This document shows positions 55,544-64,000 of a stretch of DNA of 64,000 nucleotides, piece after piece; within the stretch, counting starts at the first letter, position 1, and the number at the start of each line of letters is the position of its first letter. The notes beneath the pieces were generated by a model that was given only the letters and a program-made list of their open reading frames with translations, did no database searches and was not told the origin of the DNA. The position numbers and the translations under genes are program-made. Origin of the DNA: Akanthomyces muscarius (Eukaryota > Ascomycota > Sordariomycetes > Hypocreales > Cordycipitaceae); contig NC_079246.1 of NCBI RefSeq assembly GCF_028009165.1, forward strand, positions 1,736,001 through 1,800,000, written 5' to 3'.

Positions 55544-57862
55544 TCATGACTGTTGGGTGCGCGTCATCTCCAACTCTGTATCCGGAGCCATGCACCTTTT
55601 GGCGGCGGCCGCCGCAGTCTCTTCGCTATCGGCGTCTTCCTCGAGTGCCTTTTGCAGGCGAAACGTCAGGCGGTCCAGCACCCACTCGCTCTCTTCCTGA
55701 TCAGCCGTCAGCGGGCTCCGGCTGCCGACCCACGACCACTTGAACGGTTGGGCATGCGCGTCCTTGTGCCGCCGGTTCTGATCCGCCGCGACGTCGTGGT
55801 TCCGCTTTTCGTCCGGCCTAGCCTTGCGATGCGTATGGGCGTCCCGCTCGTCCTCGCCGAGCAGCCACAGGAACCAGGCCCATTCCTCAAACGAGTACCG
55901 GCGCGGCTTGTCCTCGCGCAGGTGCTGCGTCACGGATTTGATCTCGGCAATGAGGAGCAGGTGAAACTCCTTGCCTGTGGGCAGATCGTCGAGTTCGCGA
56001 TGCTGATGGCCTTGATTTTGGGCGGATACGGCAGCAGCGTGCCGAATCTTGGAAGCCACGCTGCGCAGATGCGTGTGTCTTGCGGCGCGCCTCCGACGTT
56101 TTCGCAGTGTACCTTCGTCGGCGTTTGGGTCGTCGGCGCTATGCATTGCGTGTTTCGATCCACTCCGCCAGCGCGAGAGACCACTTTCGATTCGCAGGCT
56201 GGATTGGTGACTGTTGTATTCCTTGAGATGTTCCTTTTCCATTTGCGCAATAAGTCTGTCGCGTGGGAGAATTGTGACGGCGCCGAGTTTGATTGTTATA
56301 TCTCGGACAAATTTGACAACAGTATCCTCAGCGTGCGAAATGAGGACAGTCATGGTGGGTAGGGCCAGTAGCGACCAAAAGACAAAGAAGGATTTTCCGG
56401 CGTTGGATATGGGCACTCGGTCGCCATACCCGATGGTAGTCAGCGAGACGAAGCAGAGGTAAAATGAATCAAAGTAAGACCATTGGTCCTGGTAGTGTCT
56501 TTCTGACGCCCAGAAAACCAATGCACCGACAAGCCACAAGACAACCAAAGTTCCAAATGAGGCTGACACATCCATCCACTGTCTCCACGTTACTGCGCGG
56601 TCTTGAATGCTGCGCATCAGCTCGAACTCGACTCTTCGGCGTTCGTACTCGTTGGTGACATGAGGGCTCAAATTTGTGTCCTCGCCAGACATGGGGTTCA
56701 GTATCTTGTCATTGCCCGACCTTGTCAACCTGCGGACAAGTTTTCTTCTTGTCTTTTCTTCCATTCGAATGCCAACACGCCGCCGAGCACGGTCCAAGAT
56801 CATGCTACGAATGGACGCAATGACCAGACCAAGGCTAATAACGCCAATAAATGCATACGGTAGCACTAGGGCCCTTGCTAGCGACTTTGTTGTGGCAAAA
56901 TCACCAAATCCGATGGTAAAAAGAGTGACGTTAGCCCAGTACACGCCGTCGAGGTAGTTCCAATCTTCAATCTTGCTAAACACAAGAGCTCCGAGGAGGA
57001 GATAGGTGAGAAAGAGGATGGTCTGGAGCATGAGCGTGCGCTGGCTGTTGGTCAAAGCGAAGCTTTTGCTGAAATGGCTAGTTGAGGCACCCCAGAAGGT
57101 AACCGTCATGAAAGAGGCAACCACAAAATAAAGAATGGCAGCCCAAATGCCGTAGTAAAAGGCCTGCGACATGATGTAGTCCTCGGCAGGTTTTTCTAGA
57201 CCCTGCTCCAGCGGTCCAGAAGCGGTGGCGCAGAGCGCAATGAGACAGAATGAAGAGATGTACCTGCACATGTCAGCTTGCATATCTTGCGAGGAGCTGG
57301 GTAGCGCACCATCCAACGATTGTGATCGGCTGCGCAATGGAAAACTTGACTCGTCTGGCCATGTTGAGAAGCAGAAAGACGTTGGAGACGAGCGCCATTG
57401 CCAATTGGACGGCGTTGACGGCAGTGAGCCTTGGGACACTGGTCAGTAAGCTACATTTTTTGGGGACAAAGCGACATACCATGGCGGATCAGTCACAGAC
57501 ATGGCAGTCTGGATGTCTTGACCAGGTGGCGCGTATTGGCGCCATGGTCTGCCCAGAGCGCAAATACTGAATGCCGACGCTACCGGGCCTAGTGTGCCCG
57601 CGATCATGGGGAATGCAGAAGCAACCAGCCACCATCGCCTGTTACTAGTTAGCATATGCGTGTAGAGTGGCAGCAGAGACGGCGCGGCGGTAGCATACGT
57701 ATGATCGAGATTTTCCTCCTCATTTGGCTCGTTGGCCTTTGCCCGGGGGGGGTCATCAGGCCCCGGGGCAGCGGTGCCATCGGCGTCGTGCCGGGGCTTC
57801 AGAGGGTCCTGTTTGCCGGAACTAGGAGAGCTGTTGGGTGGTGACGAAGAGTCGGCTGTCAT
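55544..57862 (-). CDS. TOK1: TOK1-type outward-rectifying two-pore potassium channel
   Basis: Plasma-membrane K+ channel of the fungal 8-TM/2-pore class. Exons 57862-57699, 57638-57480, 57429-57310 and 57263-55544 give 720 residues with all phases closing; introns are 60, 50 and 46 nt. The N-terminus is Pro/Ser/Glu-rich, followed by membrane segments (RWWLVASAFPMIAGTLGP, NAVQLAMALVSNVFLL, YISSFCLIALCA, FYYGIWAAILYFVVASFM, LFLTYLLLGALVF). Selectivity filters are TIGFGD near residue 264 and TIGYGD near 424, the order and sequence known for TOK channels. The C-terminal cytosolic tail is long and charged (HLKEYNSHQSSLRIESGLSRW, RKRRRRAARHTHL). The first intron is a multiple of three with no stop, so its retention would stay in frame. 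Confidence 0.94.
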
Positions 57863-58415
57863 GATGGGCGACGATATGTAGAAGCCTCATTCCGTCATGA
57901 TGGTAGCATGCCGAGCAGTTTTGACCGGAGGCGGGTGGTAGTATGCTGATGAATGAAGAAAGTTTAAATGGCGAGGGCAGATTCTGGGGCACGGTTCACA
58001 TGCAGCGGCACTTGACCAGATTTGGGCCACACTACTGGTAACTAAGTGGCAGCCGTTGCTTGGGGCCGTTTCTTGGCGATAAGGGTGAACGTTCCCCGCT
58101 GAAATTCTCTTAATCTGCTTTGCGAAAGAGGCGGCATCCAAAACACAGATCGCTGCCAAGAAACAAGGAAGGATACCGTCATCTGGGAAGTCGGCACGCT
58201 GCTGCCCTGTATTCCAGCAATGACAGGCCAGCCTCAGTGCACCGTTTGGTGCTTTTAGCGCCAGCCTCAGCGCCACAGTCCACTGAAGTCCCCCACTAAC
58301 GCGCCTCCACGGTTGTCACGCAGCGTCACCAGCTCTCCACTGCTAAAGCCACCGTGTGGTCTCATGAGGCGCATCATCCCATCGCGTCCAATCCATCTGC
58401 AGCGCCAATGGCACC
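57863..58415. promoter_or_regulatory. divergent upstream region
   Basis: A 553-nt gap between the start codons of the channel gene and the hydrolase-like gene. A minus frame at 57887-58276 lacks domain features and is not called. Confidence 0.4.
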
Positions 58416-59661
58416 ATGCACAGATGGCTACAGCTGCACCGTCGCCATTGCCGCTTTAATACGCCTTTTCGACGCGTCTTTAGCACCAGCAGTGCCATTG
58501 ACAGCGTAGAAGTACGATGTGGCTCCTCTGGTCATGTCACTGTCGAGTACGTTGCGCGTCTCGTGTCCGTGTCTGTCGCTAACATGCCTCGACAGCCTGC
58601 ACAATCTCGGCAATTTACAGCATGATGAGCCCATTCTGATTCACCTTCCTCCTCTTCCAGCTCATCCTGGCGCGCAATCCAAGCTGCCAGACTTTTTGCA
58701 GGGACTGCCCGTGGCCAGCATTCGTTATCGATGGGACGGCCTCTCAGGGACAGCTCCAGCATTGCTCGACAGTGACAAGCCGTCTTCGGCGCAATGGCCG
58801 GCGCCGGTTCACGATACCGCATTTGCCTACACATGGCTGTCTGAAAACTTTGCACCGGGGAATTGTGCTCGTCGTGGCGTCTACGTGTACGGCTCCTTTC
58901 TCGGTGCCAGCATGGCGACGTCGCTAGCATTGACGGAAGCACACCCCCACGCACGGTTTGCTGTCCGAGGCTTCATGGCGTACAATGGCATATACAACTG
59001 GACCATGTTTCTGCCCGACCATCGCATCAATCGCCCAACAACGCGGGGCAGCAAGAGCATCATGCCGCCTCAGCCCCGAGAAGGGTCTCCTCTGCAATTT
59101 TTGCAGGAACAGATGCCTGGCCTCTTTGGCAGGCCTACTCATCTCTTCGACGCATTTGCCAGCCCGAGTCTCTTGTTCCATTCGCCTGGCCTCATAGTCC
59201 CGCGCTCGTTCACCATGACGGTTGCCGAGGCTGCCGCGATTGACGCCATGGTTGGGAAGGAAGCTGACCCGGCCTTTGCTGTCAAGACGCCGCGCAAGTC
59301 TCGTCTTGTCTTTCCGCCGCGGAAATCCACTCTCAAACTACCCGAAGCACTGCTGATGTACGACTCGAACCCAATACCGCTGACTGCCACCGGAAAGCCG
59401 TCGAAGCGCAAGCCCAAGGCCGCCGGCAACAGCTTTCAAGCACAAGCGGCCGAGTTGGGTGAGCTTATGCGTCGCAGTGTTGAGGCTGTGGAGCTCAAGG
59501 AGCGAGTGAAATGGGATGATGATATTCAGGACCTGGCGGGTGAGGCCGAGAGGCGGGTGCAAATGCTAGACATTGGTCAAGGCTCGCTGGATCATGAAAT
59601 GAGTGCTGCCGGTCAAGAAGCCGCTCTAAAGTGGCTAAAAGATAGAGACCTGGGTGCTTAG
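58416..59661 (+). CDS. alpha/beta-hydrolase-like protein, probably mitochondrial
   Basis: Protein of 398 residues from exons 58416-58546 and 58596-59661; the 49-nt intron (GTACGT, CTAAC branch, GACAG) restores SSGHVTVDLHNLGNL. Residues 1-25 (RHCRFNTPFRRVFSTSS) resemble a mitochondrial presequence. An alpha/beta-hydrolase-like order is visible: PILIHLPPLPAHPG (beta strand and oxyanion-loop region), VASIRYRWDGLS, a helical HDTAFAYTWLSENF, then VYVYGSFLGASMATSLAL at the nucleophile elbow. If aligned with GHSLGG the serine position is Phe, so it may be catalytically dead or use another residue. The C-terminal third is charged (SKRKPKAAGNSF, LIVPRSFTMTVAEAA before it). I do not know its substrate. 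Confidence 0.75.
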
Positions 59662-60415
59662 ATGACTGTTCACCGTTTTGTATAAAAGACGGACGAAGGG
59701 CATGTACAACATGTACAACATGTACAACATGTACAACATGTATAACAACTGATAAATGTAAATAAAATATAGAACGCGTTAAGCAGATGTGACAACGTCG
59801 AGCGCGGCGAATCATGACTAGTCTTGGTCTCGCCAGAGATACAAGATGATACGGCAGTCCCTTAGCATACAAGAAAAATCGCAAAGGGTCGCTTCCTCGG
59901 TCGAATACTCCCGGATTAGAAATTACTACATATTTGAATCCCCAGCAATGAAGAGGTGCTGCATTTTGGCTGGGCCGACCCAGTGGTCACCCACCAGAAT
60001 TGCACATAAATGCGTCACGTCCAGCAGGTTGTACTTGACACCCAACCCGTGTAAATGCAGTCATTACATACAACGCTCGAACAGACATAAAACAAATATA
60101 ACTACACCAATTATTTGGTAGAATTTTGAACAACAATTAGGAGACGACACATAGACAACAGCGGTAATACGTTCCCGTCTCATACCGTCCCTACCCTGCA
60201 AGGCTGGGCCGAACCGTAAATACATCACCCAACAGCCCGGACGCCTTCATGTCCTTTCAAACATAGCGCAGTCACAAATTATTATTTGAAAATATCCATA
60301 GGCAAGCTTTTGGCGTAATTGATGTCTTAAATGCACATCCGTCGGTATTCTTTTTCACTACTCCCTATAGGTACCATAATAACGAGCTTCCTACCAAAAA
60401 AGTACTAGATACTTT
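59662..60415. other. intergenic region before tRNA-Pro
   Basis: A 754-nt AT-rich gap that includes the trailer of the hydrolase-like gene with its 9-bp tandem repeat and the upstream region of a tRNA gene. No other gene recognised. Confidence 0.5.
59701..59745. repeat. five-copy 9-bp tandem repeat (CATGTACAA)
   Basis: Four perfect CATGTACAA units and a fifth with one C-to-T change, 40 nt after the stop codon of the hydrolase-like gene. Each junction contains the palindrome ACATGT. Confidence 0.95.
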
Positions 60416-60503
60416 GGTCTGATGGTCTAGTGGTATGATTCTCGCTTTGGGTCCGCATAAACGATCTTGTGAGAGGTCCCGGGTTCAATCCCCGGTCAGA
60501 CCC
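60416..60503 (+). tRNA. tRNA-Pro(UGG) with a 16-nt intron
   Basis: Acceptor stem GGTCTGA (60416-60422) pairs with TCAGACC (60496-60502). The D arm is TGGTCTAGTGGTATGA (A box), the anticodon stem CTCGC pairs with GTGAG (one G-T pair), the loop reads TTTGGG with anticodon TGG, and the T arm GGTCCCGGGTTCAATCCCCGG carries the B box. About 16 nt between the base after the anticodon and the 3' half are extra and fit a standard nuclear tRNA intron. A T-run follows (TTTCTTTTT), suitable for Pol III termination. Confidence 0.93.
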
Positions 60504-61830
60504 TTTCTTTTTGCCTTTCTCTGGTTTTGCTACGTTTTTGTGACGATGAGATGCAACGGAATCAATTTGTTTTGATATTGGATGAAATACTGCATTTGGA
60601 AAACTCGTGGCAACGACAGGGAAGAGCGCGGAATCGCGATGGGGAAGACCCACACGGCATGGGTGAGGTTGCAGGACCCAGTACGGACAGTATGATTGGG
60701 TCCTTACAACGTGCTCATCAGCTGGCAGCTGCGCGGCCGCATCGCTGGCAAACGGCGAGGAGAATGGGAATGTCTTCTACGGTACAACGCCTACCAGTCG
60801 TCCCTCTCAGTTCTTTGCTTTGTGTGCGCGATTTCTATACTCTGCGACAGATACCAAACTTGCGACGCAATTTTTCTTAGCAACTTCGCAGTTATGACCG
60901 CTCCAACTGGCCGCGACAACAAGCTCAGTGTCAAGTGTGTGCAAACGGAGCGAGTGGCAGCAACTGGCAGCTTATTTGCTGGCTAGCAGACTGACCAGCT
61001 TGACAAAGGCAGAGAGGGTTTCACTATTCGACGAGAGTAATCACAATACTCCCCACCTACAATGTCGAGCTGTCGGTTATCCAATTAATAAACTGGCCAT
61101 ATGACTACCCCTAGTGTGCACCAGCCTGCCGAAAGGTCACTATGCAGCGTGTCGCAAAACGTCCTCGTGGGTGCGATAAGACGCTGGGGCGGGGCTGATC
61201 GTCTGAAGTTACGGTGGCTGCCGCTAGTTCATGTAAAACGACGGGACCCTGTTTAGAATAAAAGAGCAGGCTGGAAGAGTCTTATTTTCCCACTCCATTG
61301 CGTAATTTGCCTGAAAACGCAGGCTTCCAATAGGTGAGTGCGTTCTGATATGGCTGGCTAGTAGTTAGGCACCTAAAAACAATCAAAAATTGCCGGCGGC
61401 TGTCAGCTACTGTAAAAGGAAAGAGATTAAAGGAAAATAAATAAAATGAAGCAAATAATGAGGAATCAGAGTAAGTATGCAGAATAAGGGAGAACAAGAA
61501 AACTAGGAAACGAGACAGGTAAAAGAAATAATAAGCCACTGCTTCTATTGCTTTGAACGGCGTCTTTTTTTGTCACCCACTTGGTACAAGGTGCCACTTC
61601 AATCTGCTGCGGCTTCCGTTTGGGCGTCAAAGTAGAGGCAGGTAACGTGCAGGCCGCCTCTTGCTGGGCGGAGGCCTCGACATTTATTCTTCTCGCTCGC
61701 TCGGCTTTTCTAACCTTCTTGTCTCTACCAACATCGGCAACCCAGAATACTATCTGACATTCTACCAACCCCCAGACGCTCTCCCAACACACAACACCCT
61801 TTCAACGCTTTCAACAAACAGACCGTCAAG
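60504..61830. other. 1.3-kb intergenic region
   Basis: Right part is the promoter of the small Ala/Thr-rich gene, with a strong pyrimidine-rich leader (61690-61820) of the kind seen in highly expressed fungal genes. The rest shows only short frames without domains. No RNA gene beyond the tRNA to the left. Confidence 0.45.
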
Positions 61831-62406
61831 ATGCCTGGCGTTCGTAAGTTTTTCCGCAGCTCGCCCCCCCCAGACCTGACCTGTTGCTGACGCACGCGCA
61901 CCTTGGCAGCTCTCGGCGCTCTGGAGAACCTCAAGACCAAGGTCCAGGAATTCATCAGGAAGAAGCTCAACAAGAACAAGACCGAGGACAAGCCCGCCGC
62001 GGCCGAGACTACCACTACTGCCGATGCTGCGACCCCTACTGCACCTGACGCCACCAAGACCGAGGCCGAAGCTCCTGCTGCGGCCACTACTGCCACCGCT
62101 ACTGGTGCACCTGATGCAGCTCTTGGTAGGTTTTGCTTTAGCACTGCCATGCTAACGACGCCCGTTGACGATGGCTTGAGCTAATAATGTGGACGCTGCA
62201 GCTACCGATGCCCCACAGGTCACTGAGGCTGCCAAGGAGCCGACCGTTGACACTCCTGCAGGTATGACATGATTTACTGGCGATGAAGCTGGCGGTGCAT
62301 ACTAATGCGTGGAAATGCAGTCACTACCGAGCCTGCTGCCGTTACCGGTGCCGCCCCGATTGTCCAGACCGCCGCTACCCCGGCTCCCGCTACCGCTGCG
62401 GCCTAA
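61831..62406 (+). CDS. small Ala/Thr/Pro-rich protein, unknown
   Basis: Four short exons, 61831-61843, 61910-62125, 62202-62261 and 62321-62406, sum to 124 residues and close in frame; donors GTAAGT, GTAGGT, GTATGA and CAG acceptors are good. The protein starts MPGVPLGALENLKTKVQEF and a basic amphipathic helix (IRKKLNKNKTEDK), then becomes almost entirely Ala, Thr, Pro and Glu. The ATG lies in a CAAG context after a long CT-rich leader, which suggests strong expression. I do not recognise a family. Three introns in a 124-codon gene with consistent phases make it unlikely to be noise. Confidence 0.7.
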
Positions 62407-62819
62407 GCCGGCATCGATTCCGGTATCGCGGTCCACGCCCCACGGCAGCGTCGGGACCCATGACGAGGTGTAGATGTCTACAGCGTCTTCTTACTTTCAC
62501 AGCGCTTTTGATCTCGATATTATGATCTGTGCCTCACGGCAGCGTCTGGATTTACGGCGACCAGCTGTAGTTGTCTACAGCGTCTTTTTACTCTCACAGC
62601 GCTCTTTGAATTGTCTCGTTGCGCTTTCTGTCTGTGTTTTTGTTTGCTAGCTACTGGATACCCGCCATGCCGCACTGCAATGATACCCTGTGCGCTGGTC
62701 TGATGAGTTGCCTCGACTGCTATATTCCCACTAGTAATTTTTCTACTTCTTTATCGATCCTTAATCATCCTCTTTCGACAGCAAAATTTAAAACTTCTAT
62801 TTTCTAATCGCTATCGTAT
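62407..62819. other. convergent intergenic region
   Basis: A 413-nt gap containing an imperfect direct repeat: the segment around 62440-62510 (CACGGCAGCGTC ... TACAGCGTCTT ... CTTTCACAGCGCT) recurs around 62535-62605. Otherwise trailer sequence. Confidence 0.55.
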
Positions 62820-64000
62820 CTATTTGGCCCATGGGGCTTTTGTAGGAGGCATACCCGTGTGCCCATCACCTGGTGGCGGTCCAGGCCGTTGTGTGGGCGG
62901 TGGCATGCGACTCGCTGGTACGGCAGTCGTTCCAGTAGGCGGCGGCATTCTCGATGTTTGAGCCCATGGCGCTGCCGTACCTCCGACTGGCGCGGCTGTG
63001 GTTGCCGGGGCAGACGGAGCAGACTGCGCTGCTGGGTTTTGCGCATTGGGGTCATTTTTCCAGGAGAAAAGCGAGGCAAAAGGAAAATGTTGCACGACAG
63101 GAAACTTGGACAGCACCTCGGCATTGTACATTTTAATCATTCCCTTGTTAATCTTGCCCCAGCCATCTTTGACGCCAGATATGTCAAACAGCATCGGGCT
63201 GTGCTCCCAGAACGGACCTTTTTTAATATCGTTGATGAAACCAATGGCGGAAAAGTACATGTTTGTTTGGCGGTTGTCCTCGACAACCAATGATTTGGTA
63301 ATGTCACCGGTCTTGGGTGCGCCTCTCACAGAACCCTCGAGCGGCATGGGGTCATTCTCGTCAATAGGCCTCGTCAGCTGCGCAGAACCAAATATGTATG
63401 GTACAAAGGAGTGGTCATCTAGACCCCAAACGCCGTGGGAGCCCGCAGGCTCGAGCGTATATGTCGTGATGAGCTTTCGGACAAGCGCCAGATATCTGCC
63501 TCGGTCAGTACAGCGCTGGCGCCGTTGAACTCGGTAGGTTACTCACGGTTCAATGACGGAAAAGACAATCTCTCTCTCAACCTCCACCTCTGGATTGTCC
63601 GTTTTGAAATGGCCAAGCTTCCACAGACAACCGAGAAAGGCCACAAAGCTGAGCTCATGGCCGGTGCCGTAGTCGAGGCGCTGCGCGCTGCCGAAGCCGC
63701 CCAGCAGATAGCTCTTGATCTCCTGGCGCGCCGCTCCGGAGCCCGCCATCGTCGTCTCGCCCAAAGTCGTGGCCCTCTCCAGCAGGCCATCCGCCTTGCC
63801 CTCCAGCAGCGCGTGCCATGCGCGGAAGCTCAGGTTGCCGAAGCGGCGCGGGCCCGGCGCGGGCGGCGCCTCGTCGATGAGGCGCTCCATCTCGGCGAGC
63901 AGGTCCCGCAGCGCCTGGACAGGGGGTAGAAGCGGCGCGTGTTGCTGGGAAGGGATGACAAAGATCTGCGGGACGGGCGTGTCTTTGCGGTGGCGCGGAC
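62820..64000 (-). CDS. RRD1: PP2A activator / peptidyl-prolyl isomerase (RRD1/PTPA), 5' end beyond window
   Basis: Phosphotyrosyl phosphatase activator family: proline isomerase that activates PP2A and PP2A-like catalytic subunits. Visible exons are >64000-63547 and 63495-62820, joined by a 51-nt intron (GTGAGT..GGCAG) to give [44 protein letters not shown]. Further diagnostic segments are [65 protein letters not shown] and [15 protein letters not shown]. The catalytic-pocket motifs YGTGHE and GVWGLDD are intact. A Pro/Ala/Thr-rich C-terminal extension of about 75 residues follows, typical of fungal Rrd1 rather than Rrd2. The start codon and N-terminus are to the right of the window. Confidence 0.93.

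Noticed and set aside
59701..59745. CRISPR-like array
   Set aside because: Units are 9 bp with no spacers; the DNA is fungal nuclear sequence. It is a simple tandem repeat.

Overview
The window is nuclear DNA from a filamentous ascomycete, most likely a sordariomycete and probably of the order Hypocreales. The evidence is one or more short spliceosomal introns (about 45-140 nt, GT..AG, usually with a CTAAC/CTGAC-like branch site) in most genes, single-copy housekeeping genes on both strands with short intergenic gaps, and protein families typical of these fungi: Whi2-like, Zds1, TOK1-type potassium channel, long-form Not4, and the DUF2433 family. The species cannot be named from sequence alone.

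Layout. 0.2-11 kb: Whi2-like stress regulator (5' end missing), GPI mannosyltransferase 2 (GPI18), NPC1-type sterol transporter (minus), CUE/SMR-domain endonuclease (CUE2-like). 11-17 kb: PEX11 (minus), complex I 51-kDa subunit (minus), dynactin p27, mitochondrial hydroxyacid-oxoacid transhydrogenase (minus). 18-28 kb: intronless P1-family peptidase, exocyst subunit SEC3, and a 1032-residue low-complexity nuclear-type protein of unknown function. 28-40 kb: HECT ligase UFD4 (minus), branched-chain ketoacid dehydrogenase E1-alpha (minus), a tiny membrane protein, COQ5. 40-49.5 kb: DUF2433 phosphoesterase-like protein with an RGG tail (minus), Zds1, complex I 30-kDa subunit NDUFS3 (minus). 50-64 kb: NOT4, TOK1-type K+ channel (minus), an alpha/beta-hydrolase-like protein, an intron-containing tRNA-Pro(UGG), a small Ala/Thr-rich protein, and a PP2A activator of the RRD1/PTPA family running off the right edge (minus).

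How the genes relate. This is ordinary core genome rather than a cluster: I see no biosynthetic cluster, transposon, CRISPR or virus-derived block. Recurrent themes are mitochondrial metabolism (two complex I subunits, COQ5, BCKDH E1-alpha, HOT), membrane traffic and lipids (NPC1, GPI18, SEC3, dynactin p27, PEX11), ubiquitin and mRNA surveillance (UFD4, NOT4, CUE2-like) and phosphatase control (Whi2-like, Zds1, RRD1). Exon joins were derived by hand and checked for reading-frame closure.

Most interesting points: a 671-nt in-phase intron that turns NOT4 from a 769-residue into a 1449-residue protein; PCNA-box-like motifs in the unknown protein at 25.3-28.4 kb; a phosphoesterase-like protein whose metal motifs look degenerate and which carries an RGG tail; a hydrolase-like protein with its nucleophile position apparently lost; and a palindromic GGTACCTAC repeat scattered through intergenic DNA. 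I found no convincing evidence of a wholly new multi-gene system.
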